Assembly: GCA_026770585.1 (NCBI GenBank)
Contig: MU646666.1
Coordinates: 300,697 to 311,942, forward strand
Origin: Baffinella frigidus
Lineage: Eukaryota; Cryptophyceae; Cryptomonadales; Baffinellaceae
Reading direction: 5' to 3'
Length of the DNA stretch: 11,246 nt
Every line of letters starts with the position of its first letter. The first letter of the stretch is position 1. Shown one piece after another: positions 1-6,217 of the stretch. Both the position numbers and the translations under genes were made by a program. The notes beneath the pieces were generated by a model. That model was given only the letters and a program-made list of their open reading frames with translations. It was not told the origin of the DNA and searched no databases.

Positions 1-56
1 ACAAATAGGGATCCATTTTCTTTTGAATGAAACATGCCCCCGGATTAGGGTGAGAC

Positions 57-102
57 CTGCTCCTCGAGGTCGCGCACCCGCACCGTCGCCGCGGCGAGCG
101 CC
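57..102 (-). CDS. 46-nt coiled-coil exon, phase 2 to 0 (last visible exon; gene continues off the left edge)
   Basis: Acceptor CTAAAACCAG|G, at the end of a telomere-like tract, and donor GAGCAG|GTCTCA bound 46 bases: one base completing Arg, then ALAAATVRVRDLEEQ. It is the same length and phase as the exon at 2452-2497. Because it ends with a good donor, the gene continues beyond position 1; bases 1-56 are read as the start of the next intron. Confidence 0.65.
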
Positions 103-108
103 CTGGTT

Positions 109-655
109 TTAGGGTTTAGGGGTTAGGGGTTAGAGGTTAGGGGTTAGGGTTTGGGGTTTGGGGTTTAGGGTTTAGGGTTAAGGTTTAGGGTTTAGGGGTT
201 TAGGGGTTTAGGGGTTTAGGGTTTAGGGTTTAGGGGTTTAGGGTTTAGGGTTTAGGGTTTAGGGTTTAGGGCTTAGGGTTAAGGGTGCGAGGTTTCAGAG
301 CACAGGGTTCAGATTTTTGGCATGGGTTCAGGGTTTAGGGTTTGGGGTTTGGGGTTGAGAGTTTAGGGTGTAGGGTTAAGGGTAAGGGGTCTGGGGTTTA
401 GGGTTTAGGGTTTAGGGTTTGGGGTTTAGGGTTCAGGGTGCGGGGTTTTATGTGGCAGGGCGCAGGTTCTAGGCATGCGGACCACCTCCTGGCTGTAGTG
501 TCAAGGTGTAAGAGTTTAAGGGTTTCTGGTTTCAGGGTTTCTGGTTTGAGAGCGTGCAGGGTTCAGGTTCTACCTGGTCTAGGGTCTAGGGTCTAGGGTC
601 CAGGGTCCAGGGTCTAGGGTCTAGGGTCTAGGGTCTAGGGTTTAAGGTTGATCAC
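109..655. repeat. Telomere-like degenerate array (TTTAGGG, TTTGGGG, TCTAGGG variants) filling an intron
   Basis: Mixed 7-mers dominate from 109 to 290 and 330 to 450; a TCTAGGG block occupies about 576-640. Unlike the other arrays, the TCTAGGG block has TAG on the sense (minus) strand. The whole tract lies between the exons at 656-738 and 57-102. G-rich strand is plus throughout. Confidence 0.9.
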
Positions 656-738
656 CTGGCGCGCGCCTCCGCCACCCCCCGCTCCTCCCCCCCCGCGACC
701 CGTAGCGCGAGTAGCTCCCCCTCCACGCGCCGCACCTC
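656..738 (-). CDS. Coiled-coil exon, 27 codons + 2 bases, phase 0 to 2
   Basis: Acceptor GGCAAGCAG|GAG and donor GCCAG|GTGATC bound 83 bases reading EVRRVEGELLALRVAG... to VAEARA plus two bases. It starts like the exon at 2747-3105 and has the same phases, but is much shorter. The next exon (57-102) supplies the missing base. A truncated relative (EVRRVEGALL) is at 1064-1091. Confidence 0.7.
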
Positions 739-756
739 CTGCTTGCCGTGTAAAGT

Positions 757-1060
757 TTTAACGTTTTAAGGGTTTAAGGGTTTAAGGGTTTCTGGTCTGA
801 GGGTTTCTGGTTTGAGGGTTGAAGGGTGTGTGGTTTAAGGGTTCAAGGGTGTTTGGAGGTTCAAGGGTGAGTGTTTGAAGGTTCACGGGTGAGAGTTTGG
901 AGGTTCAACGGTAAGCGTTTGGAGGTCGGGTGTAGTAGTGTAAGGATGTAAGGGTGTAAGGGTGTAAGGGTGTAAGGGTGTAAGGGTGTGAGGATGTAAG
1001 GGTGTAAGAGTGTAAGAGTGTAAGGGTGTAAGGGTTTACGGGTTTCTGGTTTCAGGGTTT
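757..1060. repeat. 8-mer repeats (GGTTTAAG, GGTGTAAG) and minisatellite remnants
   Basis: TTTAAGGG-type 8-mers occur at about 761-830. Copies of the 22-bp minisatellite (see 1541-1836) lie at 842-928, and a clean GGTGTAAG array at about 938-1035. All inside the intron upstream of the exon at 656-738. Confidence 0.85.
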
Positions 1061-1063
1061 TAA

Positions 1064-1091
1064 GTAGCGCCCCCTCCACGCGCCGCACCTC
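1064..1091 (-). pseudogene. Truncated exon copy (EVRRVEGALL)
   Basis: Acceptor AAACCAG|GAG is followed by the same beginning as the exons at 656-738 and 2747-3105, but homology stops after about 28 bases and the frame runs into TTAAAACCC repeat without a nearby GT donor. The foldback element at 1098-1238 sits immediately upstream of its acceptor. Read as a dead copy. Confidence 0.6.
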
Positions 1092-1097
1092 CTGGTT

Positions 1098-1238
1098 TCA
1101 TCTCCACAAAAGTATTAATTAATTGCTTTTGGCGCAACGAAATTTACTACACAAACGCTCTACTATTACTTTTATGAGCAAATCGTGTAGTAATTTTCGT
1201 TGCCGAAAAGCAATTAATTAATACTTGAATGGAGATTA
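1098..1238. mobile_element. MITE-like foldback element with 4-bp target duplication
   Basis: Arms of about 50 bp at each end are close inverted complements (T[C/A]ATCTCCA ... AGTATTAATTAATTGCTTTT) around a short centre. It is AT-rich against GC-rich surroundings. Uninterrupted relatives elsewhere read CCTCCTGGTTGTGGGGTTCAA; here the element separates CCTCCTGGTT from GGTTGTGGGGTTCAA, implying a GGTT duplication (1094-1097 and 1239-1242). No coding capacity. Confidence 0.8.
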
Positions 1239-1263
1239 GGTTGTGGGGTTCAATGGTCAGCCA

Positions 1264-1420
1264 CACAGCGGGCTACAAAGGGATTTTCGGCCCAAATCGG
1301 GCCACCTTTCCGTTACCTTATGCGTAGGAAACCACCCTATGCCCCTACGGATTGCCTACTGTAGGGCCGTAGGTCTTAATCGCTTAAGGGTTATTCAAAA
1401 TCCCTTTGAAGTCCGCTGTG
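1264..1420. mobile_element. MITE-like element with CACAGCGG[G/A]CT terminal repeats
   Basis: The ends are inverted copies of a roughly 22-bp sequence, CACAGCGGGCTACAAAGGGA versus CACAGCGGACTTCAAAGGGA, each followed by TTTT. Inside is a smaller inverted pair (CCTACGG/CCGTAGG). The unique segment continues to 1540 with a second weak inverted pair (CGAGTGAA near 1438 and TTCACTCG near 1531), possibly a nested or larger element. The plus-strand open frames over it look meaningless. Confidence 0.7.
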
Positions 1421-1540
1421 GTGTTTGGAGCCACTCTCGAGTGAACTCGGCACATATAAGACAGTCAGGTCCGGATGCCAGACCTGGCTTTCAGGTGAAA
1501 TTACTTACAACCTTTTAAGTTGTTCCCTCTTCACTCGACA

Positions 1541-1836
1541 GCGGTTCAAGGGTGATTGTTTGGAGGTTCAAAGGGAGGTGTTTTGGAGGTTCAAGGGTGG
1601 TTGTTTGGCGGTTCAGGGGTGGGTGTTTGGAGGTTCAAGGGTGAGTGTTTGGCGGTTCAAGGGTGGTTGTTTGGCGGTTCAGGGGTGGGTGTTTTGGAGG
1701 TTCAAGGATGAGTGTTTGGAGGTTCAGGGGTGAATGTTTGGAGGTTCAAGGGTGAATATTTGCAGGTTCAGGGATAAGTGTTTGGAGGTTCAAGGGTAAG
1801 TGTTTTGAGGTTCAAGGGTGAGTGTTTGGAGGTCAC
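1541..1836. repeat. 22-bp minisatellite, about 13 copies
   Basis: The unit (plus strand) is GGAGGTTCAAGGGTGAGTGT followed by TT, 22-23 bp with single-base variants such as GGCGG and GGGTGGGTG. The array starts at the donor of the exon at 1837-2034: the intron begins GTGACCTCC and is already in the repeat by about the sixth base. The sense strand of the common unit has no GT or AG. Related copies at 842-928. Confidence 0.9.
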
Positions 1837-2034
1837 CTCCGAGAGGCGCGCGACCTCGCGTTGCGCCTCTTCAGCGGCCTTGTTCGCAGCCTTGTTCGCA
1901 GCGTCGGTTTCTTTCTTCGCAGCCGAGGATTCTTTGTGCGCAGCCTCGGCGGCTTCGTTCGCAGCCGAGGATGCCTTGTTCGCTGAGAGCTCCAGGGAGC
2001 TGAAGCGCTCGGCGCTCTCGCGCAGGTCCAGCTC
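1837..2034 (-). CDS. Ala/Asn/Lys-rich coiled-coil exon, 66 codons, phase 0/0
   Basis: Acceptor AACCCTAG|GAG, taken directly from the telomere-like repeat, and donor TCGGAG|GTGACC bound 198 bases. The peptide starts ELDLRESAERFSSLE, runs through repeated 'AAN(K/E)', 'SAAKK' and 'AAHKE' units, and ends QREVARLSE. The overlapping plus-strand open frames (Ser/Ala-rich or Arg-rich) are mirror frames. The intron after it becomes the 22-bp minisatellite almost at once. Confidence 0.75.
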
Positions 2035-2240
2035 CTAGGGTTTAGGGTTTAGGGTTTAGGGTTTAGGTTTTGGGGTTTGGGGTTTGGGGTTTAGGATCTA
2101 GGGTTTAGGGTTTGGGGTTTGGGGTTTGGGGTTTAGGGTTTGGGGTTTAGGGTTTTGGGTTTTGGGTTTAGGGTTTAGGGTTTAAGGTTTAGGGTTTAGG
2201 GTTCAGGGTTTAGGGTTTAGGGTTTGGGGTTTGGGGGTTA
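2035..2240. repeat. TTTAGGG/TTTGGGG array ending in a splice acceptor
   Basis: About 200 bp of 7-mer repeats directly abut the exon at 1837-2034; the acceptor AACCCTAG|GAG is itself the last repeat unit. Confidence 0.9.
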
Positions 2241-2251
2241 CCATCTCCGAC

Positions 2252-2287
2252 GCGCGCGCCTCGCTCTCCGCAAGCTGCTTGCTTCAC
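2252..2287 (-). pseudogene. Partial duplicate of the 46-nt exon
   Basis: Twelve codons reading QLAESEARASEM with donor ATG|GTAACC match the exon at 2452-2497 almost base for base. Its start is replaced by unrelated sequence; AAGCAAG|CAG could act as a weak acceptor, phase 0/0. It is more likely a duplicate that lost its 5' part, but an in-frame optional exon is possible. Confidence 0.5.
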
Positions 2288-2440
2288 GTACAAAACTACC
2301 CTTCCTTAGAGGAGCAGTCACGTCAGACTTCAGTCAACCCACACGCAACGCCTCCTCAAATCCCGAACGATTGAGGAAACGGCGTAACTGAAACGCAACG
2401 CTCAAACCGTTACACCCCTCTTCGAAACGAGGTTGAGGGT
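2288..2440. other. Unique intronic insert
   Basis: This non-repetitive segment separates the two copies of the 46-nt exon. It has a weak internal inverted pair (CCTCAAATC/GATTGAGG). No gene, splice pair or terminal repeat was convincing. Confidence 0.5.
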
Positions 2441-2451
2441 TAGGGGTGCAC

Positions 2452-2497
2452 CATCTCCGACGCGCGCGCCTCGCTCTCCGCGAGCTGCTTCCGCCAC
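2452..2497 (-). CDS. 46-nt coiled-coil exon, phase 2 to 0
   Basis: Acceptor CCCCAAAAG|G and donor ATG|GTGCAC bound 46 bases. One base completes the split Arg codon from the exon at 2747-3105, then WRKQLAESEARASEM follows. A near-identical partial copy lies at 2252-2287. Length and phases equal those of the exon at 57-102, which follows another exon beginning EVRRVEGELL. Confidence 0.7.
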
Positions 2498-2499
2498 CT

Positions 2500-2740
2500 T
2501 TTGGGGTTTGGGGTTTAGGGTTTGGTGTTTGGTGTTTGGGGGCTGGGGATTAGGGATTTGGGTTTAGGGTTTAGAGTTTAGAGTTTGGAGTTTAGGGTTT
2601 AGGGTTTAATGTTTGGGGTTTAGGGTTTAGTGTTTGGGGTTTGGGGTTGAGTGTTTAGTGTTTGGGGTGTGGGGTTTAGGGTTCAGGGTTTAGGGTTTAG
2701 GGTTCAGGGTTCAGGGTTCGGAGTGCAGGTTTCAGGGTCT
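2500..2740. repeat. TTTAGGG/TTTGGTG/TTCAGGG array between the 359-nt and 46-nt exons
   Basis: Degenerate 7-mers fill nearly the whole 249-bp intron (2498-2746). Confidence 0.9.
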
Positions 2741-2746
2741 GTCCAC

Positions 2747-3105
2747 CTCTGCGCCGCCTCCTCCACCACCTTCTCCCGCGCCTCCCCCGCGGCCCGAACC
2801 GTACCAACCTCCCTCTCCAGCCGCCCCACCTCCCCCCGCAGCGCCTCCACCGCCCACCCCCGCGCGGCGCACTCCTCCTGCACCACGGCCCCCGCGTGCA
2901 CGTCCGCCTTCGCCGCCTGCAGCTCCCCCTCGAGCCGCTCCACCGCGGAGCGCAGCGCCGCCTTCCGCTCCTCCCCCGCGGCCCGAAGCGTACTGAGCTC
3001 CCCCTCGAGTTGTTTCACCTCGGAGCGGAGCGCCTCGGCGGCGGCGTGCTCCTCCACACGTGCGTTCTGCAGGGTGAGGAGCTCACCCTCCACGCGCCGC
3101 ACCTC
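2747..3105 (-). CDS. Coiled-coil exon, 119 codons + 2 bases, phase 0 to 2
   Basis: Acceptor CTACACCCAG|GAG and donor CAGAG|GTGGAC bound 359 bases. The peptide begins EVRRVEGELLTL and ends EEAAQ plus two bases of the next codon, completed by the 46-nt exon at 2452-2497. A stretch of about 29 residues containing RSAVERLEG is nearly the same as one in the right-edge exon, at the DNA level too (about 2930-3008 versus 10422-10502). The frame is open and strongly coiled-coil; the plus-strand Ser/Ala-rich frame over the same bases is its shadow. Confidence 0.8.
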
Positions 3106-3116
3106 CTGGGTGTAGG

Positions 3117-3165
3117 GTTCCAGGGTCAGGGTCAGGGTCAGGGTCAGGGTCAGGGTCAAGGGTTG
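3117..3165. repeat. Hexamer array (AGGGTC)n
   Basis: Six or seven copies of GGGTCA just upstream of the acceptor of the exon at 2747-3105, followed by GGGTTTAC units at about 3174-3200. The latter contain GT on the sense strand. Confidence 0.85.
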
Positions 3166-3225
3166 GGGCCAGGGTTTACGGGTTTACGGGTTTACGGGTT
3201 TCTGGTTTGAGGGGTTTGGGGTGTG

Positions 3226-3474
3226 GGTTGAGGGTGCAGCAGCAATTATGGTAGAGCGATTAGGCGTTCAGGATTCGGGATTGGGCGTTTCGGGCTTGGG
3301 GCCGCGAACGAGATGATCATGGTCTCGGGGTTCTAGCCCTGCCTTACTCGGGTTCACCGACTATTCTCAAGTTGATATGCTGGGTGCGCTGTACAGTAAA
3401 AATCCGGGCCGGAGCGATTGGGCGTTCGGGTTTCGGGTCTGGAGCCGCGAACGAGATGAAGATGGTCTCGGGAT
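3226..3474. repeat. Dispersed intronic module (AGCGATTAGGC ... GCCGCGAACGAGATGA ... GGTCTCGGG)
   Basis: Two copies here (3226-3331 and 3411-3474). Further copies lie at 3890-3950 (partial), 4029-4141 and 9470-9550. The module links a GAGGGAGTAGCA-type start, AGCGATTAGGCGTT, a TTCGGGATTGGG run and CGCGAACGAGATGA. It sits in introns, often just before a donor-side TTCGGGA run. Bases 3332-3410 between the copies are unique intronic sequence with no gene seen. Confidence 0.75.
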
Positions 3475-3513
3475 TTCGGGATTCGGGATTCGGGTTTCGG
3501 GAGTAGGGACAAC

Positions 3514-3561
3514 CTCGCGGAGCGCGCGCCCCTCGCGCTCTGCCTCCTCCCACGCCAGAGT
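3514..3561 (-). CDS. Possible 16-codon exon whose acceptor is supplied by a foldback element
   Basis: The donor CGCGAG|GTTGTC matches that of the family exon at 4202-4303, and the peptide ends EEAEREGRALRE, clearly homologous to that exon's tail. The first residues (TLAW) and the putative acceptor CCCCTTCCAAG|ACT lie inside the terminal inverted repeat of the element at 3550-3675, which splits the ancestral exon. With this acceptor the exon is 48 bases, phase 0/0, and fits the chain. It could equally be a dead, interrupted copy that is skipped; skipping it would not change the frame. Confidence 0.45.
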
Positions 3562-3675
3562 CTTGGAAGGGGTCGTCAAAAGTCAATTCCCTCTCAAGGC
3601 AGTGGTTTTCCAAAGTCAACAAGCGTGTCCTGACACGGTTTAAACAAATCGACCCCCTCCAACACTCTGGCGTGG
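3550..3675. mobile_element. MITE-like foldback element inserted in an exon copy
   Basis: Inverted ends CCACGCCAGAGTCTTGGAAG and CCACGCCAGAGTGTTGGAGG (the second read on minus), each continuing GGGTCG, flank a 70-bp centre with an inner hairpin (CGTGTC/GACACG). Both sides outside the element are exon sequence (GAGCTGCTCGA and GAGGCAGAGCGCGAG on minus), which joins as ELLEEAEREG. The flanking TC is duplicated. Confidence 0.75.
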
Positions 3676-3727
3676 TCGAGCAGCTCGGGATTACTAGCCC
3701 TGCAGGTTCTAGCTCTGCCTGGGTTTT

Positions 3728-3835
3728 ATTATGGCTCGCCCTTAAAAGTATTTAAGAGCATAAATTCAGCACAAAAGGGAGCCATAGAAAGCCTTCAGGA
3801 CGAGGTAGAGCTGAAGGTTAGCTATGGGGACATGC
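3728..3835. repeat. Two small hairpins in unique intronic sequence
   Basis: TATGGCTCGCCCTT pairs with AAGGGAGCCATA over about 60 bp, and CCTTCAG pairs with CTGAAGG just after it. The stretch 3676-3978 otherwise holds exon debris at its left end (to about 3687) and intron sequence. It may be a very small foldback element. Confidence 0.5.
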
Positions 3836-3978
3836 AGATAGCGAGATGAAGATTGAGAGGAGTCACGACTGACGGTGTGTGCGCTGAGGGAGTAGCAACA
3901 CTTATGTCTTAGCGATTAGGAGTTAAGGATTTTGGATTGGGGTGGGAGGTGATTGTGGTTTCGGGAGTAGGGCTAACC

Positions 3979-4002
3979 TCGCAGAGCGCGTGCCCCTCGC
4001 GC
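3979..4002 (-). pseudogene. Tail fragment of the 34-codon exon family
   Basis: Minus-strand bases encode REGHALCE followed by donor GAG|GTTAGC, matching the end of the exon at 4202-4303. Only the final third is present and no convincing acceptor precedes it. Confidence 0.5.
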
Positions 4003-4028
4003 TCAGGTTGACGCGGATTCGTGGGATG

Positions 4029-4141
4029 AGGGAGTAGCAGAAATGATGGTCTAGCGATTAGGCGTTGAGGGTTCGGGATTGGGCTTTCAGGCCTCGGATT
4101 TAGAGCCGCGAATGTGATGATTAAGGTTGCGGGGTCTCGGG
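4029..4141. repeat. Third full copy of the intronic AGCGATTAGGC module
   Basis: It matches 3226-3331 from GAGGGAGTAGCAG through AGCGATTAGGCGTT to AGCCGCGAATGTGATGA. It lies just beyond the donor of the exon at 4202-4303, showing exon and intron were copied together. Confidence 0.7.
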
Positions 4142-4201
4142 ATTTTGGGGTTCGGGATTGAGGATTCGGGGTTCGGGATTGAGGATTCGGGGTTCGGGAA
4201 C

Positions 4202-4303
4202 CTCGCGGAGCGCGCGCGCCTCGCGCTCGGCCCCCTCGAGGAGCCCCTCCCACTCGGTCCGCATCTCCTCCCCCGCGCGGATCTGGGTGCGCACGTGCTC
4301 CAC
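4202..4303 (-). CDS. Coiled-coil exon, 34 codons, phase 0/0 (intact member of a copied exon family)
   Basis: Acceptor TTTGCAG|GTG and donor GAG|GTTCCC bound 102 bases, starting VEHVRTQIRAGEEM and ending EREARALRE. Four or more damaged copies surround it: 4380-4452 (lacks the end), 4501-4520 (first third only), 4644-4853 (split by a palindromic element), 3979-4002 (last third only), and 3514-3561 (last third, interrupted by another element). This copy is the only complete one. Confidence 0.75.
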
Positions 4304-4379
4304 CTGCAAACAAGGTGTAGGGGTTCGGCTTCAGGTGTAGGGCGAGGGAGTTCAGGTGTAGGGCTTGGGGTTCAAGGCC

Positions 4380-4452
4380 TCCTCGAGCAGCCCCTCCCAC
4401 TCGCTCCGCAACTCCTCGCCAGCGCGGACCTGCTCGTGTGCGTGCTCCACCT
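4380..4452 (-). pseudogene. Truncated copy of the 34-codon exon
   Basis: A good acceptor (CTTCCTCCTCAG|GTG) is followed by VEHAHEQVRAGEEL and EWEGLLEEA, about 70% of the exon at 4202-4303. It then breaks off into intron-like sequence and reaches a stop without a GT donor at the break. Confidence 0.6.
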
Positions 4453-4500
4453 GAGGAGGAAGAATGGGTTAGGGGCTAGGTGTAGGGGTTCGGGTTCTGG

Positions 4501-4520
4501 GTGCGCACGTGCTCCACCTG
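4501..4520 (-). pseudogene. Short 5' fragment of the 34-codon exon
   Basis: Acceptor GTTCGCAG|GTG and the first seven codons (VEHVRTQ) are kept, then the sequence falls into CCCGAACCC repeat. No donor at the break. Confidence 0.5.
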
Positions 4521-4643
4521 CGAACAAGGTGTAGGGGTTAGGGTTTAGGGTTCGGGTTGAGGGGTGCCAGCTCTTTAAATACATTTAGATCAGGACTCCT
4601 CATAAACGCTCCAGTACAAAGAACATCGACAGTCATTTAATGG

Positions 4644-4853
4644 AGAGCCCCTCCCACTCGTTCCGCACCTCCTCCCCGGTGCGGATCTCATACGCAAACA
4701 CTCATAATTTATTAAAAATCTTCAAGAGGATTTTGGCCACTTTAGAGAGAATAACCAGACTATTCTCTCTAAAGTGGCCAAAATCGCCTTGAAGAAGATT
4801 TTTTATAAATTATGAGTGTTTGCGTATGAGATCTGGGTGCGCGCATGATCGGC
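4644..4853 (-). pseudogene. Copy of the 34-codon exon split by a palindromic element
   Basis: Reading right to left, acceptor TTTGCAG|GCC and ADHARTQI are followed by the element at 4687-4830, then RTGEEVRNEWEGL resumes and runs to a stop (TGA). The two halves join at exactly the homologous codon of the intact exon at 4202-4303, so insertion into a coding copy is visible directly. The last third of the exon is missing. Confidence 0.7.
4687..4830. mobile_element. Near-perfect palindromic MITE inserted in an exon copy
   Basis: Arms of about 68 bp start CTCATACGCAAACACTCATA and are almost exact inverted complements around AACCAGAC. It interrupts the ...CAGATC/CGC... codons of the exon copy at 4644-4853. 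The target duplication is AT or GATC; palindromic flanks leave this ambiguous. AT-rich, no coding capacity. Confidence 0.85.
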
Positions 4854-4960
4854 CTGCAAACAAGGTGTTTGTTTCGTGTTGAGGGCTTCGGGTTTCGGGT
4901 TCAGGGGTGTAGGGTTTAGGGATCGAGGTTTAGGGGACAAAACAAGCCTGCAGGGTGTAG

Positions 4961-5163
4961 GCCGCGCCAGGTCACAAGTTCATTTTTGAAAATTGTGTAG
5001 TAAATTGACATTTCGCTCGTGTACAGTTGATTCTACCCAGAAAACACGCCAAAAGTGATGGGAATTGGAGCTCTTTGCCGCGGGTATAATGTCTGTTAAA
5101 AGCAATTTGTACCAGGATTTGCGAACGAGTGTGTGTAAAACAGGAACTTGTGCCCTGGCGCGG
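4961..5163. mobile_element. MITE-like element next to a splice donor, GTAG target duplication
   Basis: Ends CCGCGCCAGGTCACAAGTTC and CCGCGCCAGGGCACAAGTTC (minus) are 19/20 identical inverted repeats. GTAG flanks both sides (4957-4960 and 5164-5167). On the minus strand the insertion is after the sixth base of the intron that follows the exon at 5170-5538; removing it leaves a normal GTCTACACCC intron start. Confidence 0.75.
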
Positions 5164-5169
5164 GTAGAC

Positions 5170-5538
5170 CTCTTCTGAGGCGCGCGCCTCCGCGGCTGTG
5201 AGGTTCTCGCGGAGCGCGGAGTGGTCAAACTGCAAAGTGGTCAAACGCTCCGCCCCCGCGGCCACGTCAGCAGCGAGCGCTTTGTTTGCAGCCGCGAGCG
5301 CGTCCCCGTTCGCCTCCGCGGCGGAGAGCGAGGCCGTAAGCCGGTCTCGGAGCGCGGAGAGTTGCACCTCCCCCGCGGCCACGTCCCCCAAAAGCGCCTT
5401 GTTCGCAGCCGAAAGCGCGTCTTCGTTCGCAGACGCGGCGGTGAGGTTGGAGCGGAGCGCGGAGTGGTCAAACTGCAGAGTGGTCAAATGCTCCTCCGCG
5501 GCGGAGAGGAGGGCGCGGAGCGCGGCGACTTGCTCCTC
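5170..5538 (-). CDS. Coiled-coil exon, 123 codons, phase 0/0, with internal repeat
   Basis: Acceptor TCTTGTCCAG|GAG and donor GAAGAG|GTCTAC bound 369 bases, open throughout. Two copies of a module beginning LTTLQFDHSALR and continuing NLTAA lie about 70 residues apart, with 'AANKAL..DVAAG' between them, so the exon arose by tandem duplication of a coil segment. The residue mix is Ala/Leu/Glu-rich with heptad spacing. The opposite-strand open frames here are mirror images of this exon. A 203-bp foldback element begins 7 bases inside the downstream intron. Confidence 0.8.
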
Positions 5539-5698
5539 CTGGACAAGATAGGATGGAAGGGATAATTACTACACAATTCGACTGACATGGTTCAATGCTT
5601 CGATTCTTCTTGAGGTCCGTGTCAACTAATCAGAGACCCGCCCTACACGGGATTAAGACGCAAATAGACTTTAAATTATTTCGGCTTTATTTAAGGAC

Positions 5699-5731
5699 CA
5701 TAGCGGAGAGTTGCTCCTCGAGGGCGCGCTC
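5699..5731 (-). CDS. Coiled-coil exon, 11 codons, phase 0/0
   Basis: Acceptor CTCTTCCAG|GAG and donor ATG|GTCCTT bound 33 bases reading ERALEEQLSAM. The acceptor has a clear pyrimidine tract. It shares donor and intron sequence with the exon at 6095-6148, and is a shorter relative of it: the middle (LRENLSSEA) is missing. Confidence 0.65.
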
Positions 5732-5846
5732 CTGGAAGAGATATGATACACGAGATTAAAAGACGAAAAATAGGCTTTAAATTATTTCGGCTTTAAGTAA
5801 GGACCATAAAATCCATACGAAAGATAGGGTTGAGGATTCCCAGGCG

Positions 5847-5893
5847 CAACGTCCCCCGCGCGCGCGGCTGCTTCGGAGGAGAGGTTCTCGCGG
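5847..5893 (-). pseudogene. Fragment of the LRENLSSEAAA exon beside a foldback element
   Basis: Bases encode LRENLSSEAAARAGD followed by a possible donor GAC|GTTGCG. The first part of the exon (compare 6095-6148) is absent and replaced by the element at 5901-6038. The nearest AG upstream (GCTAAG|TGG) would put it out of frame with a phase-0 exon. Confidence 0.5.
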
Positions 5894-5900
5894 AGATAGG

Positions 5901-6038
5901 CCACTTAGCAGCCACCGGGGGCTTCACGGATACAGTCCATCTAACGGTGTGTACTAGAATCTTATCCATTGACCTAGAACCTAACCGGTATTTCACTGTG
6001 AATTCAAGGTGAAAAAGTCTTCGGCCGCTGCTGAGTGG
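5901..6038. mobile_element. Probable foldback element with CCACT[T/C]AGCAGC ends
   Basis: CCACTTAGCAGC at the left and GCTGCTGAGTGG at the right are inverted copies; weaker pairing continues inward (GGCTTCAC/GTGAAAAAGTC). TAG occurs just outside each end. It replaces the 5' part of an LRENLSSEA-type exon copy. Confidence 0.6.
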
Positions 6039-6094
6039 TAGAAGGGATTAAGATGAAAAATAGGCTTTAAACTATTTCGGCTTTATTTAAGGAC

Positions 6095-6148
6095 CATAGC
6101 GGCTGCTTCGGAGGAGAGGTTCTCGCGGAGCGTGGAAAGTTGCCCCTC
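6095..6148 (-). CDS. Coiled-coil exon, 18 codons, phase 0/0
   Basis: Acceptor CTCGTCCAG|GAG and donor ATG|GTCCTT bound 54 bases reading EGQLSTLRENLSSEAAAM. The downstream intron opens with a sequence (GTCCTTAAATAAAGCC) shared with the intron after the exon at 5699-5731, so exon and intron were duplicated together. A related fragment (LRENLSSEAAA...) sits at about 5847-5890, next to a foldback element. Confidence 0.7.
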
Positions 6149-6217
6149 CTGGACGAGATACGATACACGGGATTAAGGCAAAATGATACGAGGGGTTAAA
6201 AGACAAAAACAGTCTGC

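Noticed and set aside
109-290. True chromosome end (telomere)
   Set aside because: Arrays are interrupted, mixed with variants, repeated throughout 10 kb and separated by exons with valid splice sites; they are interstitial.
861-1088. Minus-strand HPYTLTPLHPY protein repeat
   Set aside because: It is translation of the GGTGTAAG array; only its first residues (EVRRVEGALL region) come from an exon copy.
1243-1733. Plus-strand frames over 1243-1733
   Set aside because: They cover a foldback element and the 22-bp minisatellite; no domain or codon signal.
842-1836. CRISPR-like array of 22-bp repeats
   Set aside because: Units are directly adjacent with no unique spacers, and the context is eukaryotic.
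2651-3115. Plus-strand Ser/Ala/Arg-rich open frame
   Set aside because: It mirrors the coiled-coil exon 2747-3105 and begins inside telomere-like repeat.
3909-4400. Minus-strand Pro-rich frame of 163 codons
   Set aside because: It runs through intron repeats (NPEPRILNPEPR from TTCGGGATTGAGGA units) and crosses two exon fragments in the wrong frame.
4687-4830. MITE acting as a self-contained intron (introner)
   Set aside because: On the sense strand it has no GT at its start or suitable AG at its end, so splicing it out precisely is not supported.
5198-5565. Two plus-strand open frames over the 123-codon exon
   Set aside because: They are reverse-strand shadows of a GC-rich coiled-coil exon that has proper splice sites on minus.
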